Assembly (NCBI RefSeq): GCF_964199755.1
Contig: NC_133918.1
Span: forward strand, 2,790,001-2,854,000
Reading direction: 5' to 3'
Length of the DNA: 64,000 nucleotides
Source of the DNA: Larus michahellis
Taxonomy: Eukaryota; Chordata; Aves; Charadriiformes; Laridae
In this document: positions 14,401 through 27,600 of the stretch, in pieces
How the letters are laid out: each line of letters begins with the position of its first letter
Numbering within the stretch: position 1 is the stretch's first letter
Translations under genes and position numbers: made by a program
The notes under the pieces: model-generated
The model's database searches: none
What the model was told of the DNA's origin: nothing
What the model saw: the letters and a program-made list of their open reading frames with translations, nothing else

Positions 14401-17400
14401 GTTGCTCCAGGGGTCTAACAGCAGGATGCTGCTAACCTCAGGCAGCGTACTATAAAATCCTGTAGCGACTTGCTTTTGCAGCGCCTCGGATGTAGGTGAT
14501 GAGTGAAAGACTTAAAATATTTCAAGTGGCCTTGCACCAAACTGCCACTGCCATCAGTAGTGTGTCACAAAGGAATCTGGTCACTGACGACAAAGAAAGG
14601 AGACAGGGAGTCGTGGCTGAGGTGTGCCAAAACCCACTCTAAGCACAAAGAATGCAACCAATACAGCAGACAAAGTTCAAAAGCTCATGGTGTTATGACT
14701 ACACCATGCCACAAGAAATAGGATTAGCTGCTACCCTACCAAAGCAACAAAGTTTCCCAAGCAGAAGACAAGATGTCCTTCCTCAAAAGAAAACATACCC
14801 TTTAATCAGCCTTCACTGTAGTTTTCCATTAGCCGTTCTTCTATTTGGCTGATTGAAATTTTATAATATTATTATTTTCATTTAGCAGTCTCCAAAAGCT
14901 ACAAATGTTCCCTAGAACAGACATTTTAGAAGACCTCTGCAGCAAACTGGCTGCTGTTTAAAAGATAAAGAAAAGAGGCACTCAAAAAAAAAAAAAATCA
15001 AACCAGAATCTTTTAAACATATTAATACATTGTTGGTTTGAGGGGTTTTGGCAGAATGGGAGAGTGAAGTTAAAGATTAACTGTTTACTGCTCTTGTCAC
15101 CACTTAATTTACCTGTGCTATGTTTTTCTTAAGCGCGTATCTGCAAAGCTCCGCTGCAGCACTTGGTGTTGGATGCACCAGCTCTGCCCTGGAGATAGCA
15201 GGAAAGGCCTTTCAGAGGATGTAGGAGTTGGGACACTTACTGCACTTTTCTTGACTGGATCTGTGATCCAAGTATATTTCTATTCCTTTTAACCAAGATG
15301 GTGGCAACAGTGATTAAGATCAATTGCAGAACATCAGGTAAGTTTTCTGGAGATTTTTCTAAGGAAAGTTTAGACATTATAGGTGCTCCATCAGCTGCAC
15401 AGTTCGTTTTCATGGCTCTTTTTTTTTTTTTTTATTAGGTTCCTAAAACCCACCTAAATTGCATGCTACCTCTCACATCTATTCCACAATCAGCTTTAAT
15501 TTTAAGGCAGAAAAAACCATAACATCGTCACATCGCATGATTTAAAAATTTAAAAAAAAGCTTGTCTTTCCTCCAAAACAAAATCACTTTCCACCTAGAC
15601 CTCACTTTGGCAGTTCAAATGAAAAGCCAGTATTTTCTCACTCCTCAGTATTAAAATGACTTGTGTCACAAGAGTTGTGCTGAAACTGCCACCCAAGTGG
15701 AAATCTTTTCTCCCACGAGTGTATTATGCGACTGTTCTTCCCTTTAAAATGACTGAGGTTCCTGAATGAAGCAATATTCAAGAACATGCTAATTACTGCC
15801 TAGGCTACTCTGGGGCATTTGCCATTGTCGCTAATCATCATGAACCACAGATAGAAACCAAGATTCCCAGCTTAAAACAAACAGAATCCTCTCCAAACAA
15901 TTAACCTCAACGAGGAATGAGATTCATTAAAAATTAGATACGGAGTCTAAATTCGTTTTAGGTTCCCTCTACAGACAATGAGAAGAGATGATTTCACCTG
16001 GCTTAGGATGGGATGAGTCACTCTGTGGTAAGGCCTCTCTCTCTCCACTGATAAGAGATGTAGCTAAACATCCAGCGTCACACCACGCACAAATCGTATG
16101 GACTGCCAATGAAATGAATCACAACCTAGGGGAGGAAAATGAAGCAATCATGCAAGTGAGAAAGAGAGAAAGCAATAGAACATTCCTTCCTTTTTTAGCA
16201 CAGGGGAGGTTAGCACTTTGATCATTCGACTTGTCACCTTGGGTTAACTTCTCAGGATGCTTGAGACTTTTTGTGTACTTGGCCTTTTGTTTAACAATCG
16301 AATATGATCAAAAGCAGCAAGTTTCCCTGAGTAACATAAGGCTGGAGATTAACAAGGGAATGCAAGCTGAAGAGCGGAGTTTTGAGAAGAGATTTGAAGC
16401 AGAAGAGAAAGACAATACATTCCAGTTAAAATTCATTTTAGATTGGTTGTATTTTTTTTAGTCCACCAGAGAGCAGCTACAAAGGACAACTCAGCCTCTG
16501 GATAAAGTTAATAATGCCCAAACATCAGCTGTAAGAATAAGATTTTTTTACCTGGAATGGAAAGAAAAGAGAAATTACGGGCAGGGATTGCACAATATTG
16601 CTAATATGTGCTCAGAACATAGCTTTGAGAAAAATTAATTTTGAGAGCACTTGAGATAAAGATTGACTTGAACGTAAAGACAGTGACTCCTCATATCATT
16701 TTAAGCAAGAGCACAGCGCCAAAATCAACTTGATTCTGTTCTCAGTGTCCCCATCCTGCCCCAAACAAGCTGCACTCTCCCAAACCCAGATAAAAAATAA
16801 AAATAAATTAATTGTATAGATCTATAATCAAAACTGAGTTTTTGCTAAACTCATAATATCAAGCACCCAGCTTATTTTAACAAAAACTTATCAAAAACCT
16901 GAGGCTGTCTCTCAGCACGGGAAATTTCAATATGAAGACAGTGTGTGTGACCAAGTTTTAACCTATTACCAAAAAAAAAAACCAAAACCAACCCCAAAAT
17001 AAAACTGGTAATGAAAAATAACTGGTCTGTGTATGGTGTTGCTGTCACTGGTTTTGACTAAAATTGAAGATCAGTATCCTTTTTTCCTGTCTGTTTGTCT
17101 TTAACAACAAAAATAGTCTCACAAAATGTTAGTCACATCAGGAAATCTAACCAAGAGAACTACATTTTTATATAAAATGCCTCTGCTGCAACTTAATTTA
17201 TTCGGTGAAGATTACCTCCCGGTGCAGGATCTCTCCCCAAATCTTCAGGTTCCACACACAGTCTAAGTTTGTGCGGTCACTGCAGTGGGCCATGGTCAAT
17301 AGGTGGAAAAGGCACCTCCAGAGGATGACTCAGCCTATCCATCCCACCGCCAGCTCTGGATGGCATCAGTCCCTGGCCCTTGAGGTGGCCGAGCAGAACC

Positions 17401-20400
17401 AACCCCATCCTCAGGGTGGCTCGGGTGGAGGTAAGAAATGACCGTCCTCTGTCACTGGAACTACTCTGCCTTTGGGGGCAGAACTGGGCTGTCAGCTCCT
17501 CCTGGCATCTCGCAGCTGTGGCAGGTGCAGCCCGGCCCCAGGCATCTCCCTGCCCCTGAAATGAGATCAAATATACAAGGACTAACACTGAGAGCACACC
17601 GACTCCAGAAAACAGGAGGTAATTGTTCTGCCCTCCGATTTGGATCCCACACCCGCGTGCCACAGTGACCATGAAGGCAGGCGGTTCAGTCCTCGGGAAG
17701 GGAACATTTTGTTCTTTTTTTCAGATACCTCTAGCCAAGGCAGACGAGGGGAGCACAAAAAGGCAGCATGGGCTCTGTCCCTAGCACAGCACTGAACTTC
17801 CTCAGTATGGCTGTAAGTGAAGAGTAACAACACCGGTATTAACAACATCCAACAGGAGAGATCCACAAAGAACAGAAAAGAAATGTCCATTCATGGAATC
17901 ATCTTCTATTTACCGCATTTTCTTTCTAAAAATACATTCAGTGTCAGCCCTGCACACTCTGCTGAGTGTACTTAATTGCTTTTTACCCCAGGACTGTATC
18001 TGGACAAGCAACCGCATCACACTGAAGCACCCTGATTTTTCTTAAGTGTTGTCGGAAGAAAGAGTGGATAGTAGAGTATATACTACATATATATATCCTA
18101 TATCAGGATCAGAACCGATATTCTCTGTTTCTTTAAAACAGAACTCAAAATAACCCAAATTGAAGTCAAAATAACTCAGAGGACAAGTTACCCACCGTAA
18201 ACTCTGCAACAAGTGGCTTTCAAGGCTGAGGCTGAAAGGCTGCAGTACAGAACACGCTTCGTCCCTTCTGTTTGAGTGACACAGGGGATTAAAGTGCGCT
18301 GTGATGTTCTGACAGGGATTGCACCGAAGCATCTCACAGGAACCAGCCACGCAGGAACTGGAATAGTGCAGGAGGAAGGGTCAGAAAGACGCAGCGAAGA
18401 ATGCTGAGAAAGCAGAAGAGAGCAGAAAAAATCTTTGGTAATGTTTAGAATTGGTAGAAGTGTTTAAAAGAGACAATTTACCCAGAAATGCACCCCACAT
18501 AGGTGGCATGGTAGGGACAAAAAACACACAGAAGCTAAAGAGAAAAGCGGGAACCCTGTAGTTGCCTGCCTTTCTCCTCTCCCCAACCCCAGCTGAACTC
18601 TCTGCTCTCTTGAGGCTCCTTTTCATCAGCTGTACCAACACAAAGGGCTTCTCTATTTCCCCTTGTGAAACCCCGTTGGGTCAGAGGTTTTCCCCAACAG
18701 GTAGGTGAAGCGTGGTGGAGCGGGAGGATTGTAGCCTGGGAACATCACGGGTGATGTGGTAGCAATGGACAGAGAAAAGGGAAGCCTCAAAAATCCGCCT
18801 GCTGAGAGCTGGCTTGGCCCTGCCAACCACCGAACGAAGCAGCATGGGCAAGGATGAGCTTTTAACAGCAAGAAAAGGAAAACTTCCCTTTGCTGTCAGT
18901 GTATTACCTATTCAGACTGATTTTGAAGAGTCTGTCAAACATACCTGAAAAACTGTCAGAATATTTTGGAGCGCTGGATGAATCATCACACATCAGCGAC
19001 ATGCCTTACAGCTCAGCTTCTTCACTCCGTGCTTGCTGTGGAAAATTTGAACACTTATTTCATGCACTTATTCATTCTCTACCCTCCTTCATTTTCCAAA
19101 CCACCTTCGGGTTTTGCTTTCTTCCTCTCTTCTCATCCATCAGTACAGCTTCCTTTGGCCAAAAGATTCAATGGAGCGGGGAGCAAGGTGAGACACTATC
19201 TGGGATTCTATTACTTTTTTAAAATGTTTCTAATTTGTTGCTACTGAGTATACAATTTATAGTAACACAGAGACCAGGAGTAACTAATTTAACAATGTTA
19301 CACATCTACAGACATAGGCCAGCTGTCAAATGGCACTGGAAATGCCTGGCATCTGTTTAAAAATTTATTCCTGGAATTACTGCAGTTGTTACCTGGCATC
19401 ACACAGACATAAAATAGAAGCATTTCTTGCCTATTTTACACCTTTTTGCCTCTGTATCCACTAATCTCATGAAAGAAATTCCCCACATAGACCACTGAAA
19501 TCCAAAGAGGATCCTTTGTTACGGCATCGCGGGCGACAGCACCAAAGGGCTCCAATCAGGAAAAGTTTGGGAAGTGCAGTGTGGGGAGTGAAACAACTGC
19601 AGACCGTGGCACTTCAGGAATTGGAAATTTCGAATAATTTCTCCATCTCTTATTGGACTTCTTCAGTAACGAGCCTTTTAGCTCCAGTTTTCCTTTCCAT
19701 CAGTGTCTCCACTTCGATTACCTTTCAATCTGTCCCTCTTACACTTACCCCCCCGTCCTTTTTTCACTCAGGCCCCACCGCTTTTCCTTCCCTCTAGGAT
19801 ATTTTTTCCAGGTTAATCCCATATCCCCAAAGTAATGATATACCAAAACGTTCTCAGCTGTACTTTCCTTGCATGCACAGCTGCTTCTGCCCGATCCCCT
19901 CGTGTCTAAACTCTCAGAGCGTGACCCGTCTACCAGTCCGTCCCTGCCTCCTCCACGGGACTACAGACCTGCCACCATCGACGGCAGCCGTGGGATCAGC
20001 TGCAGCAGCGGCTGCAAATATCACCACTGACGGTGGCAGCTCCTGGCCGCGAGCCACCCCACATATCACTGTGATGAGATGTCAGCTAGTTAAGCATTAC
20101 ACTATTTAAGCTTATTATTCTGGTAGTCTAATTTTCCTTACTATTAGCTGTTCTAGTTACTGGCAGCTAACAGTGAAGCACTGTTCCGTTTGTGTTCTCT
20201 CCCTCATTTTTGTTGAAAATAAAAGCCTGCCTTCCTCCAGAGGGGGTATGGCAGGTTTTTGCATTGTCGAGACACAAGCAGCCTCCAAAGCCTCGGAGAA
20301 AGACTCTCTCTGGAAAGAATAAATAAACCCACGATTTAAAAATTCACAAGTGAAAATTACGCTCATTCCTTTGCCCGTTCTTCCACTAGCTGGTGTGCCG

Positions 20401-23400
20401 TCCCATCCGGCCCCCTCCCCCAGGTCTCCAGCACAAGGAACCTTGGCATAACCTTGCTCATACCATAAACACTGTCTTATGATTGGTGAAGGATTTAAAT
20501 TCTGAATTAAAGCTTTAGAATAAATGAGTCATATTCTGCCACAGAAAGGTCAGTGGACATGCAGAAACTAAACTGTACCAGGGAAATGATGTCATCGTGG
20601 CTCCACGAATATTAAACTGGCTTCTGCCAAATTTATCTTAGTTTTAATGAAGAAGATGAATATTAAACATTTAGTAAACATTAGTATTCTAAAAATAATG
20701 TGAAGAGAGGGAACATTTTCTATCTTTGATTGAAGCACACTGTTGAATGGCATTTGTATTAGTAAAGTGTCAAGTAGATAACTTATCTGCAGGATAAACA
20801 AGCCCAAAAAAAAAAGGAAGTTTCAGATGACCAACACATAACTCACTGAGAAATGCGGCTAACATAACTTGCTAAAAAAAGCATTTATGAACACTTGGCA
20901 TTTGCATAGACATATTTTTACGGCTTGGGTAAAGTTTGTTGTTAGCTGGTAAGTGTAACTGTCACCATTCATTTCAGACAGTTTTTTGTACGAGGGTTTT
21001 TTTGTTCTTCGGGAAGCAGGCAGCTGAAATGCCGGAGATCTCCAAATACAGGCAGGCACATGCCACCACCTAAAGGAACAGCAAGTCTGAGGCAACTCAG
21101 GAATCTGAGAATTTGAGTTATGTGGGTGAATACGATTCACTGGATGCTTGGTGCTCGAGTATGAATACAGCTGATAGAAAAACCATGTCAAGTAGCTTAA
21201 AAACAAACTCTGGAAAAGCGAGACACATCTGCAGGAGGACTGAAGGACCGTGAAGAAAAGGTTTAAAAGAAGGAGCTTTTACGCTGAGTGCTACATGAAT
21301 GAGACTGCAACCGTGAGCTTGGGAAAAAAAAAAAAAAAAAGAAAAAAAATAATCCAAAAAACAAAACACACACCAAAAACCCCCACATGCCTTCTGTCCG
21401 TCATTTCTCCAGTTTTCAGAATAAACTATTTTGGCATTCTTTACAGAGATAGTGGGACTTCACTGTTCTGGAATTCACTGATCCCAAACAACTCAGCCAA
21501 ATACTAAAAAATGCTGCTACTGCTGCCAGCTATTTTTTGTTTGCTATCTGTACTCAAAATGCATTGTTTCTTTTGGCACGTCTTAGACAAAATATTAATT
21601 TTTTTCAATGCAGAAACCCAACCTGCATTTCTGAAGCACGTTCATATCAGCAAATCCAACAGGGCAGAATACAATTTTCACTCACCTCGAGGATGGCACA
21701 TTCCAAAAAATATTTGGATTAACATGACTGCAGCATAAAGAGGGCTGGATCAGAGGTAGCTTAGCTAAGACCAGTGCCCCCTCCTAATTTTCACGCAACT
21801 TCCCCAGGCCTCCCAGTTTTTGCCTAGCACATAATGTCAAATGTGGTAAAACAAACACTGAAGTAACACACTGCTTGCTTTCTCAACAAAGACACCTTCC
21901 CAGCTCATGGACAGAAGAGAAACACAATGAAGGGCTTGAAAAGCTTGAGCAGAGAGCTAATCTTGGGTCAAATTTTCAGTTGGTGTAAATTAGCATTGCT
22001 CCTCTTGAGTGCACAATGACAATTTACACCAGCTGTGAGGCTGACGTGGGGACTCTCCACTGCAAATGCTGGGCTTCAAGTGATGGGCAGCTGCTGGAGA
22101 TCTAACTGCCCTGAGTCATGTCTCATTCATATTCAAGAATTCGAGCTCCAAATTTCTCTGGAGCGATCATTTTACATTGCTACCTTGGAAATGATGATGA
22201 AAGTATAATTTGCAAGTGATGTCTCCAGGAACAATCAAATAGTGTATTGATGTTAACCATAAATAATAGTTACAGTGGCAACAATGGCTGAGATCTATTC
22301 ATTAAACACACAGAATTAAGACAGCGTAATACACTGGAAAAGACTATTTGCCATAATCCCATTCATAAATTTACCAGGCTCTATCTTAAAACCAGTTTCT
22401 TGCCTCCAACATCTTCACTGCTCTGAAGGTTAAGACTCTTCTAATCTGCAGTCCACATTTATTCAGGATCAGCTCGTTTTATCAGAGCACTGGGCCTTGA
22501 CCTTACGGTTGATAAGCATAATAGCTTTGTGAGGAAAACATCTTTTATTAGATCAACAGGCGTAGCTGAGACCAACAACGTTTTAGGCCACAAAACCTCT
22601 CTTCAGGCTGAAATAGTAGAAGAATTCAAGTTAAATACAGCTTAGGAGCAGTTGTTCTTAATAAAACTTAACGATGTCAAACAATTACCCAATTTGAGGA
22701 AAAGGTATCCATAAAATACTGGGGGATATTAATAAGGTGTGAGATAATTAAGCCATAGGATACCATAGGGGCTAAAAGAGCTGCTGTTCACTACCAGAAC
22801 TAAGGTGTTCTATAGGCACCTCTGGAGCTTACGGAATATCCTGCCCATATAGCTCTAAAACCACTGCAGATGGGAGAGCTCCACAAAACACAGCCCTACA
22901 CACCGAGGCAGCCGCGAGCACTAAGGTGCAGGGCACCTTAAGGGTCAGCGACTGCCTGTGGCGCTGGATCTGCACCCCAGTCTGCCCTTGGGGGTGATTT
23001 TGAGGAGCACCCCTTCAAAAATGCTTTCCTCGGATTCTTGATGGTTAAATTCTGGATACGTGTGTTTTACGCTGTAGCAGCTGAAAAGCTCAAGGGACAA
23101 TGCTTTGCAGCCAGTGAGAAAATGACGGAAGCACTTTGTAAAAACTAGAATAGAAACAGCGTCCTTCTACCCCTCCGAGCACAGCAAAAATCACCCTGCT
23201 GTAATCCACCTTCAGCCAGGGGGCAAGCCCTGCACCAGCACTCGCTGCATGCTGCACATACGTCTATCGGTACAGGATCACGGTGCAAGAACCAGCCCTG
23301 CAGACTCCAAAACTGTCAAGAAAATGAACAAGGCGCCACACACCTCGATACCAATGTCACTAAGGTTTTTTACAATTATTTTACAGACTGCTGTAGGACA

Positions 23401-24200
23401 ATGAACCTTTAAGGGTGCCTTTACTTCCATAGCCTGATTTTATAAAAAGGAAGAACAAAAGGACACAATGGTTTAGATGATTTAAGCTCTACTAGACAAG
23501 ATATTATTTAAAAATGCATAGCATGTACTTCACATCATGTTCATCTGAAAAAAAACATTCAGAGCTGTTGTTAACTCTACGTCCACCTAACATCTCTCAA
23601 GACAGCCCTGATTTTAGAAGCATCTGAAACAATTAAAATTAAAGCACAGGTTCCACAACGTGTACTTATGGTGAGAGGTATTTACTCAAGGAAGCAGTCC
23701 AGCTAGTGTTATCTTACCTTAAAAAGCACTATTTTATATGAATGAACTGTGGAGAAGGAGGCCCTCTGGAAAAATAATACAATTTTATGACTTTGTGTCT
23801 GTGTATAAAGAATAAGCTGTTCAAAAAGTTCCTCCTAAAGGCTAAAAAAATAATGGTCCAAATGGATTCACTCATCAGCCTCTGCATATTCCTTTCTCTG
23901 AACAGTATCACTAAAAGAAGTAAAAAAAAAAAAAAAAAATTAGTTCCCTTGCCTTCCCTATAAGTTTAGAGAAACAAAAAAAATTCCTTCTCGTGGCACT
24001 CCTGGATGGATTTCGAATAATCAAATAGGAATTTGGAAAAATGAAGAGGAAGGCAAAGAGGGAGCTTGTCTGACTTCAAGGAAAAAAAAAAAAAAGGCAC
24101 ATAATTATAACCTCACACACCTCTGTGCCTTCCCCAAACCTCCCAAAGGAACTGCAAAAAGGGGTGACATTTCCACCTACCCCATTACTAATTTAGGCAA
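14401..24200. other. ATCAY-NMRK2 intergenic region
   Basis: About 9.8 kb of AT-rich DNA with many A- and T-tracts (for example 15420, 21327, 23921 and 24080). All frames are short and none resembles a known protein. Apart from a possible ancient dispersed repeat near 22.54 kb I see no recognisable element and no RNA gene. Confidence 0.6.
22535..22620. repeat. possible ancient amniote interspersed repeat
   Basis: The segment contains TTTTATTAGATCAAC followed about 25 bases later by TTTTAGGCCACAAAACC and TCTTCAGG. This order of motifs resembles a degenerate dispersed repeat common in sauropsid genomes (tttattggaccaact ... caagctttcgagcc ... cttcttcaggt). It is recalled from memory and the family is not assigned. 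Confidence 0.3.
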
Positions 24201-24220
24201 AGGGAGAGTGTGCCAAAAAG

Positions 24221-24433
24221 CTATTTATAGCGAAGCCAGTGGCGCGGGGGTCCGCGAGGGGTGCAGAAACAGGTGCAGCGCTGTGACCCCGTCCACCGAG
24301 GGGAGGATTGGCTAAACCCGGCCCAAAAATATGACATCTCGGGCTCATGATAGTCACAGGGCTTTTCCATCAGCAGGCGGGGCGGGGAAACGGCGGGGAG
24401 GGAGGGAAGGGCACTGCAGAGGGGACCTATAAA
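24221..24433 (+). promoter_or_regulatory. NMRK2 core promoter with MEF2 site and TATA box
   Basis: A perfect MEF2 consensus CTATTTATAG lies at 24221-24230 and a TATA box TATAAA at 24428-24433, about 175 bp before the NMRK2 start codon. MEF2 is a muscle activator, and NMRK2 is known as a muscle-restricted gene (muscle integrin-binding protein), so the motif fits the gene. The transcription start, expected near 24460, is inferred. Confidence 0.6.
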
Positions 24434-24606
24434 TTAGAGTCAAACCCGCCTTTTCCCTCAATGAAATAGTAAGGTGAGGTAGAGCAGAGCAGGGGGAAAT
24501 AGAAGGAAAAGGCTCAGGTGTTGTTTTGCTCCGCTGAAAGTAATTTCAGCATTTCTAAAATCTCTTTTTCTCACCACATTCCTGCGAAGGAGGCAGCTCT
24601 ACAGAG

Positions 24607-27600
24607 ATGAAATACATCATAGGCATTGGAGGGTAAGTTCCTGTTAATATGGTGTGTATATATTTGTATATTGCTTTTTCTTCCTGTTTAATTGTATGCG
24701 AGATCATCTAAGATTAGGAGGTTATATATCTGACCTTAAAATAATATTACAGGATTCCAAAAAAGATGCGGCTTGCTGACTCTTAATTCGTGCTGCTTTT
24801 ACTTACTACAGAGAGCTCTGCAGGGTGGCACATACCAAACTTCTGTAGTGTTAACAGGAGGTATGCTGAAATAGGGGAAAAAAAAAAAAATAAAATCACT
24901 TTATAAGTCAGATGAAAGGAGTGGTGTGCCTCAACTACGAAAAGGGATGTTTCCAACATTAAGTTAGACTTTTAAAAGCTTCTCTGAAAAACAAAGAGGA
25001 AAAAAATCCTGCGTCCAGTAAGATGGGGGCGTGTGGGGTGTGCATAAAAAGCTTTATTTTCTCCAGCCAAGCAGGCTTTGGAAGCGGGGCTGGGTGTGAG
25101 GGCGACAGTGCTCGGCACGTCCCCACTGACTGCGGCAGGGCTCGCAAAACCGACTGGATTTATAAGAAGGGTTAAAGAGAGCGTGAGACTTTTATAGCCC
25201 TTGAACAAAATACTAGAAACAAACATGCTCAGACTTGACAGCTCTCTCCTTTGGAGAGGATGATTACTCAAGCCTTTTATGTTAAAAGAGTCTTTGCGGG
25301 TACAAGGAAGCCTGAATCATTCTCTGAAAATAGAATGAGCTTCCCTCATTCATAATCTATTTAAGGCGTTTTTTAAAAGCACTTTTCGCAAGCCTTACTT
25401 TCACGGGACGCCTTCTTGAGCTGATGGGCAAAGGTGGTTTTGGGCAATGAACGCCGGCAAGGGCGCGTTTTGCATCCACCTGGGAAGCTGCCAGCTCCCT
25501 GCTGGGCCCCAGCGGGGAGAGGAGCCGGCGGCCGCCGAACCCCGGCGGGGGCTGGCTGACAGGACGCCGGGAGGGAAGGAGGGCGGCCTGGGCGGCTGGA
25601 GCAGCGCAGCCTCCTCCATCTTGAGCAGCCCCCGGCTCGGGCGGGTTCGCGGGGAGGCGGCTCTGAGGGGAGCCGCGATGGCGGCGCGGCCCCTTGAGCG
25701 CGCGCGGGAAGCGGCGCGGCCGTTATCAGCGGCGCGAGCCGCCGCTCGGCCCGCGCGCGCGGGCCCGGCACAGCCAGTTGCCGGCGGGGAAGGGGCGGGG
25801 CGGAGGGCGGGCGCAGCCAATCAGCGGCCGCGGCGCCGGCGAGGCGGGAAATTCAAACGGGCTGGGCGCGGGGCGCCGCCGGGGCTCGGTTCCCCTCAGG
25901 GGGGTTTTAATGCGGCTGTTTCGTCTCTCCGTACAGTGTCACCAACGGTGGCAAAACCACCTTGACCAACAGAATCATCAAGGCGCTGCCCAACTGCTGC
26001 GTGGTCCATCAGGATGACTTCTTCAAGGTAAGCTGAGCTCCTCCCCTTGCTTAAAATATTACCCGCTGCTTGTGTACGCGGTGGCAGCTGTAGCAGGGCC
26101 CCCTATAATTTATACATGCTTGTGCATGTTCTCCAAGTAAGTTTTGACATCTTAGGAGTGGCGCATTTTCTGATTTATTTATCTATTTATATATATTTAA
26201 TTTTTATAGTTAATTAGGGCAGGTGAGGCGATACTGACCTTTACAAATGTCAGTTTCTGCCAGTTTCCACAGAAGTGGAGCTTGGCACAGCCCAGCACAG
26301 GACACTTGCAGCAAAAGCTTCCTTTAGTTTTAACAACAGGTTTAGCTTTAGGTCAAACTACTGATCTACGTTAGAGCTTGCTTAGTGTGCTCTGCACAAA
26401 CCACTTTTGCCGTATTGGATTTTCCTCCTTATTTCATTGAAGTAAGAATGTTGCTTGAAAATAATACTTTAGCATTTAAGGAGCCCTACAGTGCTTTAAA
26501 TGCAGAAAGACAGTTGTATTGGGGAGCTTTGACAGCTCTGTGTCAGAAACCCAATTAAAAGATTGCTAAAGATGAGTACAGAAGACCTGTGCTGATGTGG
26601 GATTGCAGCCGGGAAGCGGTCCTATCGGAACTGCGATATTAAACCCTGTAGGCTGCTCCCATGTCACAGGAATCACAATATAGCCGGACCCCGCCATACG
26701 TGGAAGTCCCAGCAATGTGGCAACATACTTGAAGTGGTTTTACGGAGTCCCTTGACACACGAGGTGCTCCAGCATTGGCAGCCACACGGTCGGCCTGTCC
26801 TGCCGCTGCAGGAGCACATGCCATACGAAACAGAATGAGGCACTCATTTGGAAACACTTCTTTGCCAGAAGACTCATGCACAAATTTGGTCAGATATGAA
26901 CCCTTAAAGTAGAGGAGGAATTTTCCATAAAGATGTGTAACTTCACTAGTGTGTTCAGCTCACAAATGCTAGTGCAAGTAAAAGCTATAACTGAGTGATC
27001 AAAAGTCATGCCATGCTGACCTGCATTTTTATTGGAGCTGTTAAGAGTTAAAATAGCTATTCTTAAACATGTAAATTGTAGCAGTAACTTAACACATTTG
27101 CATTTTAAGTTGCTATATTTTGACTTATAAGCAGGGGCCTGTAGTATTTTGGCTAATAACACTACCAAATTGTTAACTCTTTGTCCAAAGTGGCTTGACT
27201 GAGCCAAGAAAAATTCTCAAAGTTCTTGGGGTTGGTGGAAGACGGGAACTTAAATTTAGGGTCTGTAATTGTTTTGTTAAGTGAACACTTGCTTTGTTGT
27301 GTATTGCAGTAGTGTCCAGGTTGTGGTCGGATCTTAGGTAACTGATCACGCTGAGTTTGCAGCAATGTTTTATTGCTCACTATATTTCAGCCACAAGATC
27401 AAATAGAAGTCGGGGAAGACGGCTTTAAACAATGGGATGGTAAGAGCAGTGTTCGCTATAGGATGCAGTAATGTATATTTTTTCCTAAGTATTTATTTTT
27501 AATTATTAAAGATTTAATAGTAAATTTATGTAATTTCAATTTTACAAGTTCATTCTATATTATACTTTCAAGCCTGTGTGATTCGTGGTATTTGATTGTA

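Noticed and set aside
25447-26017. Long plus- and minus-strand open frames in the NMRK2 intron 1 CpG island
   Set aside because: Alanine/arginine/glycine-rich products typical of GC-rich DNA, overlapping on both strands; the frame entering exon 2 is not the NMRK2 frame.
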